Assembly (NCBI GenBank): GCA_965238125.1
Contig: OZ250179.1
Coordinates: 6,014,001 to 6,078,000, forward strand
Reading direction: 5' to 3'
Source: UBA6623 sp965238125
GTDB lineage: Bacteria; Acidobacteriota; Terriglobia; Bryobacterales; UBA6623
Length of the DNA: 64,000 nucleotides
In this document: positions 49,151-58,492 of the stretch, piece after piece
How the letters are laid out: the number at the start of each line of letters is the position of its first letter
How positions within the stretch are numbered: the stretch's first letter is position 1
Notes under the pieces: generated by a model
Database searches by the model: none
The model's input: only the letters and a program-made list of their open reading frames with translations
Told to the model about the DNA's origin: nothing
Position numbers and translations under genes: made by a program

Positions 49151-50777
49151 CGTGGTCCCATCAACCCACCTGACGCGCAGCGATGCGAGTGCGGATACGA
49201 CTTCAAAAGCGGAAAGTTCCTCGGAGTGGCGATTCCGATGGTGCCGGATAAGAAAACCTCGACGAGTGTCCGAGCCATCCTGGCCAAGCTTGAACAAAGC
49301 GCAGGTCGGCGCGGCCGAGCCAAAATGAGATCCTGGGGGAAATCGCTTGTGCGGGGCATCGGAGGGGCGATAGGGAGTGCGGTCGGTCTTTTCTTGTTGG
49401 CATCCCTAATTCTTACCGAGGCCGCCAGATGTGCTCTGCTTCTTCTATGTTTGTTTGGCAATCGGCGGACCAATCGGTTTTTCGGTGGGATTTGACCCAA
49501 CCTCGGAAGAGGAGGATTCGGAAGATGAGGATCAGGCAGGCTGGAGAGGTTGTTATTTGGTGCTGACGTGTGTGATACCGGCGGGCGTTGGGACGGTTCT
49601 CAACTGGGTGGTTGGTTTTTCTGGGTGGTTCTTCGGAGCAACTGATTCAAATTGTGCATGGGCAGTTTGTGTTTACTTCGCGACGACGGTCGTTTTCCTG
49701 ACGATGCTGCTCTACGCGTATAGTCGTCGAGAGTCCGTCGACGAGCCGGCCGGCCAAATCCCGCATCCGGCTCTCCGACCGGCTTCTTCTCAAACCTTCC
49801 GAATTCCAGTTGCTTTCAGCGGCGAGGCGGACGAGATCGCAGGTCAATTGCCAATGAACCTCGGCGAGGCGGAGGAGATCGCATCGTTCCATTACAGTCA
49901 TCCCTCGACCAAGCGAGTAGTGCGTTTACTGCAGTTCGCTGGGTCATCCGTGTACCAGGAGTTCGCCTCGGTCCCAGCCCTGGAGGGAGTCCTGTTCTTT
50001 TTGGTTCGTGCGGCCGCCCAGGATCCCAAGCTGATTACCATTTACCGCAGGATTCGTGATCAGTCCTCGGCGCGAGATAGACCATTTGTCGAACTGCTGC
50101 TCGAGATCCTACACGACCAGCGCTTTTCAGCTCCAGCGTCGGAACCTAAGTCCAGACAATCGCTAACACGCGGCGAAACCGGCGATCCTCTCATCGATGA
50201 ACTGCGCAATCGGCTATCCGGCCTCACGGACATCACCATACACCCGCTGGAGAGGCCAATCCGTACCGGAGAAGATCTCGACCTCCTCTGGGCAGAGTTC
50301 TTTGTCTCCGGGGATGTCGAAGTGGTGCGGCGTATCATTTCCGTTCTTTCTTGGCCTGACCGGATTAGAACTCGGTTAGAAGATTACCTCGCTGCCAGGT
50401 CGTCGATGCCTCTCATTCGGCGTCGGTTACGTGACCGAGCGATGAGGGCTGTCTGTGAGCCGTCCTATGTTGAGATCGACCTTGAGCGACAGCAAGTCGT
50501 AACCCAAGACGACCTGGACTGGGCCGTCTTTAAGACTTTAGGTGGCGCTGAGCTTGAAGGCCTGCTCAGCCGCCAACCTTTCCATTTTTCTGTGGTTGAA
50601 CTGACGGAGATAGGGACCAAGAGTGCCGCGCGGTGGTCTCTCTCCAGCAACGCCGAGCAGCATTCGATAGTTCTTGACGCATGTGAAGCCGAAGGTCACC
50701 GCGCGACCGGTCGGTCAAGGCTTGCACTGCTCGACATCACGGCTTCTGCCAAATTTCGCCGCCAGATGAAGTCTTAG
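49151..50777 (+). pseudogene. broken membrane protein gene with zinc-ribbon start
   Basis: Directly after the UbiD stop, in the same frame, the DNA reads PPDAQRCECGYDFKSGKF. This is the second knuckle of a zinc ribbon that normally follows a CxxC, but the first knuckle and start codon are missing. The frame continues through KSLVRGIGGAIGSAVGLFLLASLI, then stops at about 49495. From about 49431 another frame carries on with membrane segments (FYVCLAIGGPIGFSVGF; LVLTCVIPAGVGTVLNWVVGF) and a roughly 300-residue cytoplasmic part without known domains. I infer loss of the 5' end and a frameshift near 49430-49470. Alternatively 49431-50777 (GTG start) is an intact 448-residue gene. Confidence 0.5.
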
Positions 50778-50778
50778 A

Positions 50779-50976
50779 CTAGTGTGCTGTCGCAATAGGC
50801 GAAAAGGCGACAGCTTGAATGTCCTTGTTGTGAATCGGCACGGTTACGCGCAATTCCCGGCGAGTCTCGTGAAGAATGCGGGCGGGACTCCCGACTTGAT
50901 GGTGCACGAAAAAGCCGGCTCGGTTGAGGGCACGAACCAGCAGCTTCGGTTGAATCGGAGATAACTTTTGCTTCAC
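50779..50976 (-). pseudogene. degenerate HicA-type toxin
   Basis: A 65-residue HicA-like protein (LLVRALNRAGFFVHHQVGS, then LRVTVPIHNKDI). HicA toxins cleave mRNA with a His in a GSH motif; here it is GSP. The usual ending after HNKDI (PGTLRxILKQAG) is replaced by QAVAFSPIATAH. Both changes suggest that it is inactive. It lies 36 bp downstream of hicB on the same strand. Confidence 0.6.
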
Positions 50977-51012
50977 GCAGGAAAGTTCGCCCCGACGTTG
51001 GGTGGTCGTGAG

Positions 51013-51243
51013 TCAAGGGAGCGTCAGCGCAACCCGTTCCGTGGCGGGTTCGACATCCGCTGGGATTGGCTCGCCTGTCTTTCGTGCGCTCTCCAGGAAA
51101 CACCGAATCGCGTCACGCGCCATCTCGCGAGCCTCCTCAAGAGATTCGCCGAAGGTGCAAATCTCCGGGATCGCCGGTACAACCACGTTGAAGCCACCTT
51201 CCGGCGCCTTCTCAAAAACGACGGTGTAACTATACTCCTGCAC
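51013..51243 (-). CDS. HicB-type antitoxin
   Basis: A 76-residue HicB antitoxin: YSYTVVFEKAPEGGFNVVVPAIPEICTFGESLEEAREMARDAIRCFLE is the partly degraded RNase-H-like fold typical of the family. The C-terminal DNA-binding part found in long HicB proteins is absent, as in short HicB. It is the first gene of the pair, an order seen in some hicBA loci. The partner HicA looks damaged. Confidence 0.75.
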   Translation of the reverse strand: MQEYSYTVVFEKAPEGGFNVVVPAIPEICTFGESLEEAREMARDAIRCFLESARKTGEPIPADVEPATERVALTLP

Positions 51244-51360
51244 TTCCGCCTCTGAGCGTATGCTATCAAGGTCCTGTCGATGCCCGCGCCAGACTCACCG
51301 CGACTCACCGCGAGCCGCGGGGCCACCACCTCGCGTTCAACAGCGCCTCGAACGAAATCG

Positions 51361-51389
51361 TTGCCCCAACCCCGCCCGCCGGCTACAAT
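51361..51389 (+). promoter_or_regulatory. sigma70-like promoter of the FmdB gene
   Basis: TTGCCC (51361-51366) and TACAAT (51384-51389) are 17 bases apart. Transcription would begin near 51396, only about four bases before the ATG at 51400, so the mRNA would be leaderless or nearly so. Confidence 0.45.
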
Positions 51390-51399
51390 GAAATCGACT

Positions 51400-51645
51400 A
51401 TGCCGATCTTCGAATACCATTGCAACGACTGCGGGACCAACTTCGAGAACCTGGTGCTTAGCGCTCAGGAGAAGGCGACGGCCGCGAGCTGCTCCGATTG
51501 CGGCAGTGAGTCGGTAGAAAAGCTTTTCTCGACCTTCGCCGCGCAAACCTCGAACGGGGCGGCCGAACTGGGCCCGTGCGCCAACCAGGCCGGCGGCATC
51601 TGCCAAGCCGGCGGCGGCTCGATCCCCTGCGGCAGCCTCAACTGA
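51400..51645 (+). CDS. FmdB-type zinc-ribbon protein
   Basis: An 81-residue FmdB/CxxC_CxxC_SSSS protein. The start MPIFEYHCNDCGTNFE is the family N-terminus. Zinc ligands are Cys8, Cys11, Cys31 and Cys34. The C-terminus has a further Cys-rich segment (GPCANQAGGICQAGGGSIPC) seen in many members. The role is unknown; links to transcription of formamidase genes are historical. It is convergent with mutM. Confidence 0.85.
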   Translation: MPIFEYHCNDCGTNFENLVLSAQEKATAASCSDCGSESVEKLFSTFAAQTSNGAAELGPCANQAGGICQAGGGSIPCGSLN

Positions 51646-51685
51646 AGGCGCTTCCCGCGCCCACGCGGGCGGACGCCCGCCGCCC

Positions 51686-52492
51686 TCACCGCCGTTGGCA
51701 TTTCGGGCAGAAGTGCGTGCTTCGGCTCGCGACGATCGTTCGCCGAATCGGCGTCCCGCACACCCGGCAAGGCTCGCCGGTCTTTCCATACACCTGCGTC
51801 TGCAATTGAAAGTAGCCTTGCGACCCCTCGCTATTGACGTAGTTACTCACCGTTGACCCACCGGCCGCGATGGCATCATGCAGAACTTCGCGGATCGCCG
51901 CGTGCAACCTCGCGGCACGCTTTGGGCCGACTTTCAAACTGTTCGTCTTGGGGTGAAGGCGGGCTCGAAACAAAGCCTCGTCGGCGTAGATATTGCCAAG
52001 CCCGCGAAGGAATTCCTGGTTGAGCAGAAGTGCCTTGAGCATGCCGCGGCGGGCACCGAGCAGATCGCGGAAGTCGCTTCCGGAAATCTCAAGCGGCTCG
52101 GGCCCCAACTCGGCCAGCCGCGCGGGCAAGCCGTCGGAAAGCTGCCAGCGCCCAAACTTCCGAATGTCGTGATAAACGAGCGTTGGCCCGCCCTCGATAT
52201 CCAGCACGGCCCGCGTGTAGGGGCCCGGCTCGCCGTTGACGATGAAATTGCCCGTCATCCGTAAGTGAACAACCAGGCAAAGCCCCCGCCGCCCCCCTTC
52301 GAGGTCAATCACGATGTACTTGCCGTGGCGGCGAATCCCGCGAATCACCCGCCCTCGCAACCGCCGCGCAGTCTTCTCCGCGTCGCCAACCACCAGGCCG
52401 GGCCAAGCGAACTCGACGCCGGCGATGCGGCGGCCCGAGACATGGCGCCGCAAGCCGCGAATAATGGTTTCGACTTCGGGAAGTTCAGGCAC
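51686..52492 (-). CDS. mutM: formamidopyrimidine-DNA glycosylase
   Basis: A 268-residue base-excision repair enzyme that removes 8-oxoguanine and Fapy lesions and cuts the strand. The N-terminus MPELPEVETI supplies the catalytic Pro2 and Glu3. RGIRRHGKYIVIDLE provides the conserved Lys near residue 57. LLNQEFLRGLGNIYADEALF is the helix-two-turn-helix. The C-terminal zinc finger has CRVCG and CPKCQ. All catalytic parts are intact. Confidence 0.95.
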   Translation of the reverse strand: MPELPEVETIIRGLRRHVSGRRIAGVEFAWPGLVVGDAEKTARRLRGRVIRGIRRHGKYIVIDLEGGRRGLCLVVHLRMTGNFIVNGEPGPYTRAVLDIEGGPTLVYHDIRKFGRWQLSDGLPARLAELGPEPLEISGSDFRDLLGARRGMLKALLLNQEFLRGLGNIYADEALFRARLHPKTNSLKVGPKRAARLHAAIREVLHDAIAAGGSTVSNYVNSEGSQGYFQLQTQVYGKTGEPCRVCGTPIRRTIVASRSTHFCPKCQRR

Positions 52493-52574
52493 GAATCATT
52501 CAGTTTGGCAGTTTGGCGCCCCGCTATAGTTAAAGAACATCCCCGCCGAAACCTGTCGCGCACGGTTGCTCCCG

Positions 52575-53138
<564 letters not shown>

Positions 53139-53181
53139 GCGCCTGCAGGGCGCTGTGCAAGGTCGGGCCCGCGCGACGACG

Positions 53182-54588
53182 CTATCCATAAATCGTCGAG
53201 ATCTCGTCAGTCGGAATAAACCCGTTGGCCCCCAGCGGATCGACGTAGACATACGTCCGGCCAGAGGGCAAGTCGGTGATTCTCTTGGTCCAGTCGATCC
53301 CGAGCGCCGAATACATCGTCGAGATGACGTTCTCGATGCGGGGCTGCACCTCGCGCTCCCAGCCGTTGTCGATACAGGCGGTGCCGTCGGCGTTCGTGGC
53401 CCCGAGAATGCGCTTGCCCGCTACGCCCGCTCCGGCGAACAAGGCCGGGAAGCACCTGTTGTAATGATCGCGGCCTTGCATGTAGTTGAGCGGACCCGGC
53501 GTGCGGCCGAACTCGCTCATCGAAACGACCAACGTTTCATCGAGCAGCGTCCGCTTCTCGTCCTCCTTCGAGGGAAGCGTCGAAAGATCATCGAGCAGGG
53601 CCGAGAAGGCCTGGTCGTATTGCGCGCAATTGATGTAGTGGTTCTTCTCTTTCGAGCGATCCCAGATATAGGTGTGGTGGTCCCATCCGGGATGGCAGAT
53701 GTGAATGTAGCGCGTACCGCCGTCTTCGAGGACAAGGTTTCTCGCCAGCAGGCAAGCCAGCCCGACGCCGTTGTTGCCGTAGCGCTCTTTGTCTTCTTCG
53801 CCGGCCTGAAAAGCCCGCGGCCAGCGCGGATCGGAAAGCAACTGGTGCGCCGCGCTGTAGAAATCGTCGTACCCGGCCATCTCGCGGCCGTATCCGCCGA
53901 GCCTGACCCCTTCCACGTCGCGTAGCTTGCGCAGCAGCGTCCAGCGCTGCTCGAGCAGAGCCGCGGCGTCATCATCGAGCTTGTCTTCCTTTAGTGCATT
54001 TTCGGTGTTGATGTCGACGACGGAATAACGCGGCGGCAGGAAGCCGGTGGCCAGTGCGCCGACGGCGCCCTTGGACAGGTTGAACGACATGTAGAGCGGG
54101 AAGGTATCGTTCGGACGCCGTTGCGCTTCCAATTCGGCGGAGACGACCGACCCGACCGCCGGGATCTCCTTCGCGAACGCAAGGTTGTTCTGCCGCCCGG
54201 TCTGCAAGTAATACTGACCGCGAAAATGCACTTCCTCGTGGCTGCGCACCGAACGTAGGACGGCGAACTTGTCCATGTGTTTGGACAATCCCGGAAACAA
54301 CAAATGGGAAAGATGGAGCCCCGGGTAAACCTCCCGGACGTCAAGGTCTTGGGGGGTGGCCGTGTTTTCCTTGAAATCGAAGCAGTCGATCGGGCTGATG
54401 GCGCCGTTGGTTTCCAGAAAGATCACTCGCCGCGCATTGCCGCGGGGTGTGACCGGCGCTCCGCTCGAGGCGGCTTTCAGAGGCCAAACACCATTCGTAA
54501 TCGACGCGCCCAATAACCCCAGTCCGCCCAGGCGCAGAACATCGCGTCGCGAGCCCGGAAGATCGCCTACTCTTTGCGGTTTCGCCAT
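53182..54588 (-). CDS. DUF1501 family exported protein
   Basis: A 468-residue DUF1501 protein, second of its kind in the window. Twin-arginine signal SRRDVLRLGGLGLLGAS near residue 13. Then RRVIFLETNGAISPIDCFDFKE, HLLFPGLSKHMDKFAVLRSV, EEVHFRGQYYLQTGR, LARNLVLEDGGTRYIHICHPGWDHHTYIWD, LLDETLVVSMSEFGRTPGPLNYMQGRDHYN. GGAGGT lies six bases before the start. It follows the DUF1549/DUF1553 gene by 19 bp, so both share one transcript. Confidence 0.9.
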   Translation of the reverse strand: MAKPQRVGDLPGSRRDVLRLGGLGLLGASITNGVWPLKAASSGAPVTPRGNARRVIFLETNGAISPIDCFDFKENTATPQDLDVREVYPGLHLSHLLFPGLSKHMDKFAVLRSVRSHEEVHFRGQYYLQTGRQNNLAFAKEIPAVGSVVSAELEAQRRPNDTFPLYMSFNLSKGAVGALATGFLPPRYSVVDINTENALKEDKLDDDAAALLEQRWTLLRKLRDVEGVRLGGYGREMAGYDDFYSAAHQLLSDPRWPRAFQAGEEDKERYGNNGVGLACLLARNLVLEDGGTRYIHICHPGWDHHTYIWDRSKEKNHYINCAQYDQAFSALLDDLSTLPSKEDEKRTLLDETLVVSMSEFGRTPGPLNYMQGRDHYNRCFPALFAGAGVAGKRILGATNADGTACIDNGWEREVQPRIENVISTMYSALGIDWTKRITDLPSGRTYVYVDPLGANGFIPTDEISTIYG

Positions 54589-54607
54589 CGGAGTACCTCC
54601 GCTGAAC

Positions 54608-56485
54608 TCAATAGTTAAAGAAGAACTCCGCGCTGTTGATCAGCGCCCACTGCAAGTTCTCGGCGCCCGCGACGCGGTTTTCCTTCATCGCCGCCAGCGC
54701 TACGTTTCTTTCGCCATCGCTTGGCGTGCGCGCCAGGCTCGCCAGGAACATCTCGTCCACAATGCGCCCATTGTCGTCGGGGTAGGCGGTGAGAAGACGC
54801 TCGACGCGGCTGTCTTTCTCCGCCCGTACTCGGTCATTGACCACGGGCGATTGCATCAGAACCAACGAATGCTGGATCGACGCACCCGTAGGCTTCGCAT
54901 GAGTCTGCCGGTCCGACTGCCCGAAAATCCGCATGAAGTGGCGCGTGTCGGCGTCCGTACAATCTTTTCCTGAACAACGGGCCGGCGGGTCCGTCAGTTG
55001 CATGGCCATACCATAGCGGCGGCCTTTTTGCTGGAAGGAGGCCGGCCTTTCGGTGGCCACCACAATCGAGTCATGCAACTCCTCGGCTGTCAGGCGCCGA
55101 GCGTACTTACGGGCGTAGTATTTCGTGTAGGCCTCTTTCCATTCGCCGGGGAAGGAGGCCGAAAACTGATACGCGCTGGACTTCGCGATCGTCGCCATCA
55201 GACGTTTGAGGCTGTAGCCGTTTTCAACAAAGTCCTCGGCCAAGGCATTGAGCAACTCCGGGTGCGAGGGCTGCAACTGCCAACCTTCCGGCAGGTTGTT
55301 GGGATCTTGACGGGCGAGGTCGAACTCGTCGTAAGGCTCAACGATGCCGACGCCCATCAGCTTCGCCCAGAACATGTTCACCGTCGCCCGCGCGAATTGC
55401 GGATCGGCCGTCAGCAGCCGCGCCAACGCATCGCGTGGCGCCTCGCCGGAACGCGGTCCCTCTCCGGTGAGCATGAACGCCGGTTCATTCGAGCCGCCCT
55501 TCCGGGCTACCCGCAGCATCGTCGCCCCTTTGGTGTCGTAGCCGGCGGCGCGATCGTCGATCAGAAACTCATTTGACAGCGTCCGGCCGTCTTCCCAATA
55601 CATCAAGTAGCGGGTACGCCCTAGGAACGAGGCGTTTTGGAAGAACTGCTCCCTCGTCCTTTGGCTCAGCCAGACATTGACCTTTTCGAGATGGCCTTGT
55701 CCGTCGTGGCAAGAAACGCATGACAGATTGATGCCCAAAAACGCTTTGGCGTAGATGATCGACAGCTCGTCGTGCGTGTCGAGCTGCTGCACCATCGAAA
55801 GATCATCGCCGTCCAGCGGCTCCGCGGCCCCCTGCACGTGCTCGCGCGCAATCACGTTCGCCGAGGCCACCACCCAGTTGCTCTTCGCCGACGGCGTGAT
55901 CATCTCCCGCACGGTCTGGTCGTAGGGCCGATCCGAGCGCAGGTTTTCCTTCAGCCAATAGTGGAAAAGATACTGCCCGCGGCCCATCTTGCCGTTGGCG
56001 CGGAACAGATCAAGGAAGGCGTAGGACCATTTGTCGACCCAGGCTTCGCTGTCAATCAAACCGTCGATCAACTTGTCGCGCTTGTTCGGATCCGAGTCGG
56101 CGCGAAACGCTCTCACCTCGTCCGGCGTCGGAATGCGCCCGGTCAGATCAAGCGTCGCTCGCCGTAGAAACTCCCCGTCGGAGGCCCCCGGCGCGTGCGG
56201 GATGCCGTCGCGCTCCATCTTCGAAAAGATGAACTCATCGATGTAGTTGCGGCGCTCGACGGACCCGCCGAGTGGGTTCGTTTCGCCGGCGCGGCCGCTG
56301 AGGAGGCGTTCGGTCAGGGTGCCAGCCCGCCGCGATTTCTCAGGTGTATAGAGCGACTTGTGCGCCTTGTTGAATTGCTCGGGAGTAAGCGACTCCTCGC
56401 GCGCCGGCTCGGGTTTGTCGGTCTGCGCAGGTAGCGCCGTGACGGCAACCCACAGGCACACCAAACAGCTCAAAAGCGGTTTCAT
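54608..56485 (-). CDS. exported DUF1549/DUF1553 protein
   Basis: A 625-residue exported protein with signal MKPLLSCLVCLWVAVTALPA. DUF1549 region: RRNYIDEFIFSKMERDGIPHA, LRRATLDLTGRIPTPDEVRAF. One CxxCH is present (LSCVSCHDGQGHLE, near residue 260). DUF1553 region: LTADPQFARATVNMFWAKLMGVG, RRLTAEELHDSIVVAT, SIQHSLVLMQSPVVNDRV. Unlike the paralogue at 11779 it lacks the PSCyt1 and LamG domains. The start at 56485 has GGAGG six bases before; an upstream in-frame ATG lacks this. Confidence 0.9.
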   Translation of the reverse strand: MKPLLSCLVCLWVAVTALPAQTDKPEPAREESLTPEQFNKAHKSLYTPEKSRRAGTLTERLLSGRAGETNPLGGSVERRNYIDEFIFSKMERDGIPHAPGASDGEFLRRATLDLTGRIPTPDEVRAFRADSDPNKRDKLIDGLIDSEAWVDKWSYAFLDLFRANGKMGRGQYLFHYWLKENLRSDRPYDQTVREMITPSAKSNWVVASANVIAREHVQGAAEPLDGDDLSMVQQLDTHDELSIIYAKAFLGINLSCVSCHDGQGHLEKVNVWLSQRTREQFFQNASFLGRTRYLMYWEDGRTLSNEFLIDDRAAGYDTKGATMLRVARKGGSNEPAFMLTGEGPRSGEAPRDALARLLTADPQFARATVNMFWAKLMGVGIVEPYDEFDLARQDPNNLPEGWQLQPSHPELLNALAEDFVENGYSLKRLMATIAKSSAYQFSASFPGEWKEAYTKYYARKYARRLTAEELHDSIVVATERPASFQQKGRRYGMAMQLTDPPARCSGKDCTDADTRHFMRIFGQSDRQTHAKPTGASIQHSLVLMQSPVVNDRVRAEKDSRVERLLTAYPDDNGRIVDEMFLASLARTPSDGERNVALAAMKENRVAGAENLQWALINSAEFFFNY

Positions 56486-56516
56486 CGGAACCTCCGCTCG
56501 CACTAACTTCATCGTA

Positions 56517-56546
56517 ATAGTAAGCCCTCCGGCGTAGCCATGTCAA
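56517..56546 (-). promoter_or_regulatory. sigma70-like promoter of the second DUF1549/DUF1501 pair
   Basis: On the minus strand TTGACA (56546-56541) and TACTAT (56522-56517) lie 18 bases apart, about 30 bases before the start codon at 56485. The -35 box touches the 9-bp target duplication of the adjoining IS, so the IS inserted at its upstream edge without breaking it. Confidence 0.6.
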
Positions 56547-56649
56547 TTCGAAGTGGGTGCGCGACATAAATGTGGGAGCTTGTGGGTTTGTCTTTTTTTG
56601 TGGCGTTTTTCCTTGCGTATGTATACGCTAGGTAATAAGGAGGTGCCCC

Positions 56650-57048
56650 GTGCCCCAATCTCTCGCTGCCCTCGAACGACAACGTGCCGCGATTCTCTCC
56701 GAGATCCTCCACTTAGGAGACTTTCGCAGCGGCTCGATTACCGCCACCCGCGGCCGCTGCGGCAAACCGAATTGCCGCTGCCACCAACCCGACCAACCGC
56801 CCCATGGTCCGCATTTCCGCCTCACCAAAAAAGTGAGCGGCAAGACCGTGACTGAGACCTTCTCTTCGCCCGCGGATCGCCGCAAGGCCGAACGCCAGGT
56901 GGCCGAGTTTCATCGCTTCCAACAACTCAGCCGGCAATTGCTCGATGTCAACGAAAGCATTTGCCGTCTGCGACCCGCCACAGACACCCCGAAGCCCCAG
57001 GAAAAAAAACGGCCGAAACCATCCGCCACGAAGTCGCCCAAGAAGTGA
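56650..57048 (+). CDS. DUF6788 protein of the ISKra4 element
   Basis: A 132-residue first ORF of the IS. It has a coiled N-terminal helix (LAALERQRAAILSEILHL), the DUF6788 core RGRCGKPNCRCHQPDQPPHGPHF (a small Cys/His cluster near residues 36-50), and a basic tail (PKPQEKKRPKPSATKSPKK). The GTG start has AAGGAGGT six bases before, a very strong site. An A8 run at 57002-57009 inside its end offers a slip site into the transposase frame. Confidence 0.8.
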   Translation: MPQSLAALERQRAAILSEILHLGDFRSGSITATRGRCGKPNCRCHQPDQPPHGPHFRLTKKVSGKTVTETFSSPADRRKAERQVAEFHRFQQLSRQLLDVNESICRLRPATDTPKPQEKKRPKPSATKSPKK

Positions 57049-58361
57049 CGCAGCTGCTCGGGGTCATCTTCCGCGGCCAACGCCGCGGCGACCCCCTCGA
57101 TCTCGAAGCCGTCGAGACGGCGGTTCGCGGCACCATGCATCGCGCCGGGACCACGCTGCTGAGCAAGTTACTGTCGTCCTCCGAGACCGTGCCGTCCCGA
57201 ATCCCCTGCCCCTGCGGTCAACAAGCTTGCTACCGCGATACTCGCCCCAAACAACTCACCACCGTGGTGGGCGAGGTGCGTTTCGAGCGCGCCTACTACC
57301 TCTGCTCGACATGCCGCCGGGGACAAAGCCCGCGCGACCGCGAACTCGACATCGAAGGCACCGCCTGCTCGCCCGGCGTGCGCCGCATGATGGCGCTGGT
57401 GGGCAGCGAAACTTCTTTCGAGCAAGGCCGTGAACAACTCGACGTCTTGGCCGGTCTCGACGTTACCGCCAAGTCCGTCGAACGCCATGCCGAGGCCCTC
57501 GGCGCCGACATCGAAGCCCGCGAGCAAGTGGCGATCCAACGCGCCAAGCAACTCGACTTGCCGCACGTCGCCGCCCCCGCCGTGCCCCTGCTCTACATCG
57601 AAATGGACGGCACGGGCATTCCCGTCGTGGCCGCCGAGACCGCCGGCCGTGTCGGAAAAACCGCGGGGCGGCCGGCCCGCACCCGCGAGGTCAAACTCGG
57701 CTGCGTCTTCACCCAAACCACCACCGACGAACAAGGCCGGCCGCGGCGCGACGAGAACTCGACCAGTTACAGCGCGGCGATCGAGGGAGCCGAGGCGTTC
57801 GGCTTGCGGCTGTATACGGAAGCTTGGCGGCGGGGCTGGAGCCGTGCTCGCAAGAAAGTCATTCTCGGCGACGGCGCGCCCTGGATCTGGAACCTGGCAC
57901 ATCAGCACTTCCCCGGCGCCGTCGAGATCGTCGACCTTTACCATGCGCGGCAGCATCTGTGGGAGTTGTCGGCGAAACTGTTCCCGAGCGATGAGCGCCG
58001 GCGGAAACGTTGGGCCGCGCGGTTGTTGCACAAGCTCGAACAAGGCAAGATCAAGGCGTTGGTGAAAGTCTTACGCGGGTTCTCCACGCCGAATCAGGAG
58101 TCGGCCCATTTGCTCGCCAACGAGGCGGACTACTTCGAGCGCAACGCCGAGCGGATGCGGTATCCCGAGTTTCGCCGCCAGGGATTGTTTGTCGGCTCGG
58201 GAGTGGTCGAGGCGGGCTGCAAGAAGGTGATCGGCGCGCGGTTAAAGCGCTCCGGCATGTTCTGGACGGTGCGCGGCGCCAACGCCATCATCGCGTTGCG
58301 CTGCTGTCGGCTGAGCGGAAGGTTCGAGGATTACTGGGAGGCCCGTGCCCGCGCCGCTTGA
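56961..58361 (+). CDS. tnp: ISKra4-family transposase
   Basis: A DDE transposase of up to 466 residues. Zinc-ribbon-like CPCGQQACYRDTRPK and YLCSTCRRG near residues 83-118; catalytic Asp in YIEMDGTGIPVV, second Asp in ILGDGAPWIWNL, Glu in VGSGVVEAGCKKVIGARLK. The open frame begins at a TTG without a ribosome site. A -1 slip at A_AAA_AAA (57003-57009) would instead give a 570-residue fusion with the DUF6788 protein, which I think is the real product. Confidence 0.85.
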   Translation: MPSATRHRHPEAPGKKTAETIRHEVAQEVTQLLGVIFRGQRRGDPLDLEAVETAVRGTMHRAGTTLLSKLLSSSETVPSRIPCPCGQQACYRDTRPKQLTTVVGEVRFERAYYLCSTCRRGQSPRDRELDIEGTACSPGVRRMMALVGSETSFEQGREQLDVLAGLDVTAKSVERHAEALGADIEAREQVAIQRAKQLDLPHVAAPAVPLLYIEMDGTGIPVVAAETAGRVGKTAGRPARTREVKLGCVFTQTTTDEQGRPRRDENSTSYSAAIEGAEAFGLRLYTEAWRRGWSRARKKVILGDGAPWIWNLAHQHFPGAVEIVDLYHARQHLWELSAKLFPSDERRRKRWAARLLHKLEQGKIKALVKVLRGFSTPNQESAHLLANEADYFERNAERMRYPEFRRQGLFVGSGVVEAGCKKVIGARLKRSGMFWTVRGANAIIALRCCRLSGRFEDYWEARARAA

Positions 58362-58492
58362 TTTCCCACATTTATGTCGCACACCCATTCGAAGTGAAGG
58401 TGAAGGACGGCAAACGGGTCCCGCGCCCGGGCGGTGTCGTCCCAAGCCTGACGCCTTCCCGCCACTCGGTCACGCGGATATTTCCGCGCGGA

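Larger units (their letters stand above)
56555..58386 (+). mobile_element. complete ISKra4-family insertion sequence, 1832 bp
   Basis: Terminal inverted repeats of 23 bp begin GGGTGCGCGACATAAATGTG at 56555 and match the complement of 58364-58386 with one difference. The 9-bp ATTCGAAGT is duplicated at 56546-56554 and 58387-58395. It carries a DUF6788 gene and a transposase gene overlapping in -1 phase. Ends, duplication length and gene content agree with the ISKra4 family. The intact ends and exact duplication indicate recent insertion. Confidence 0.92.
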
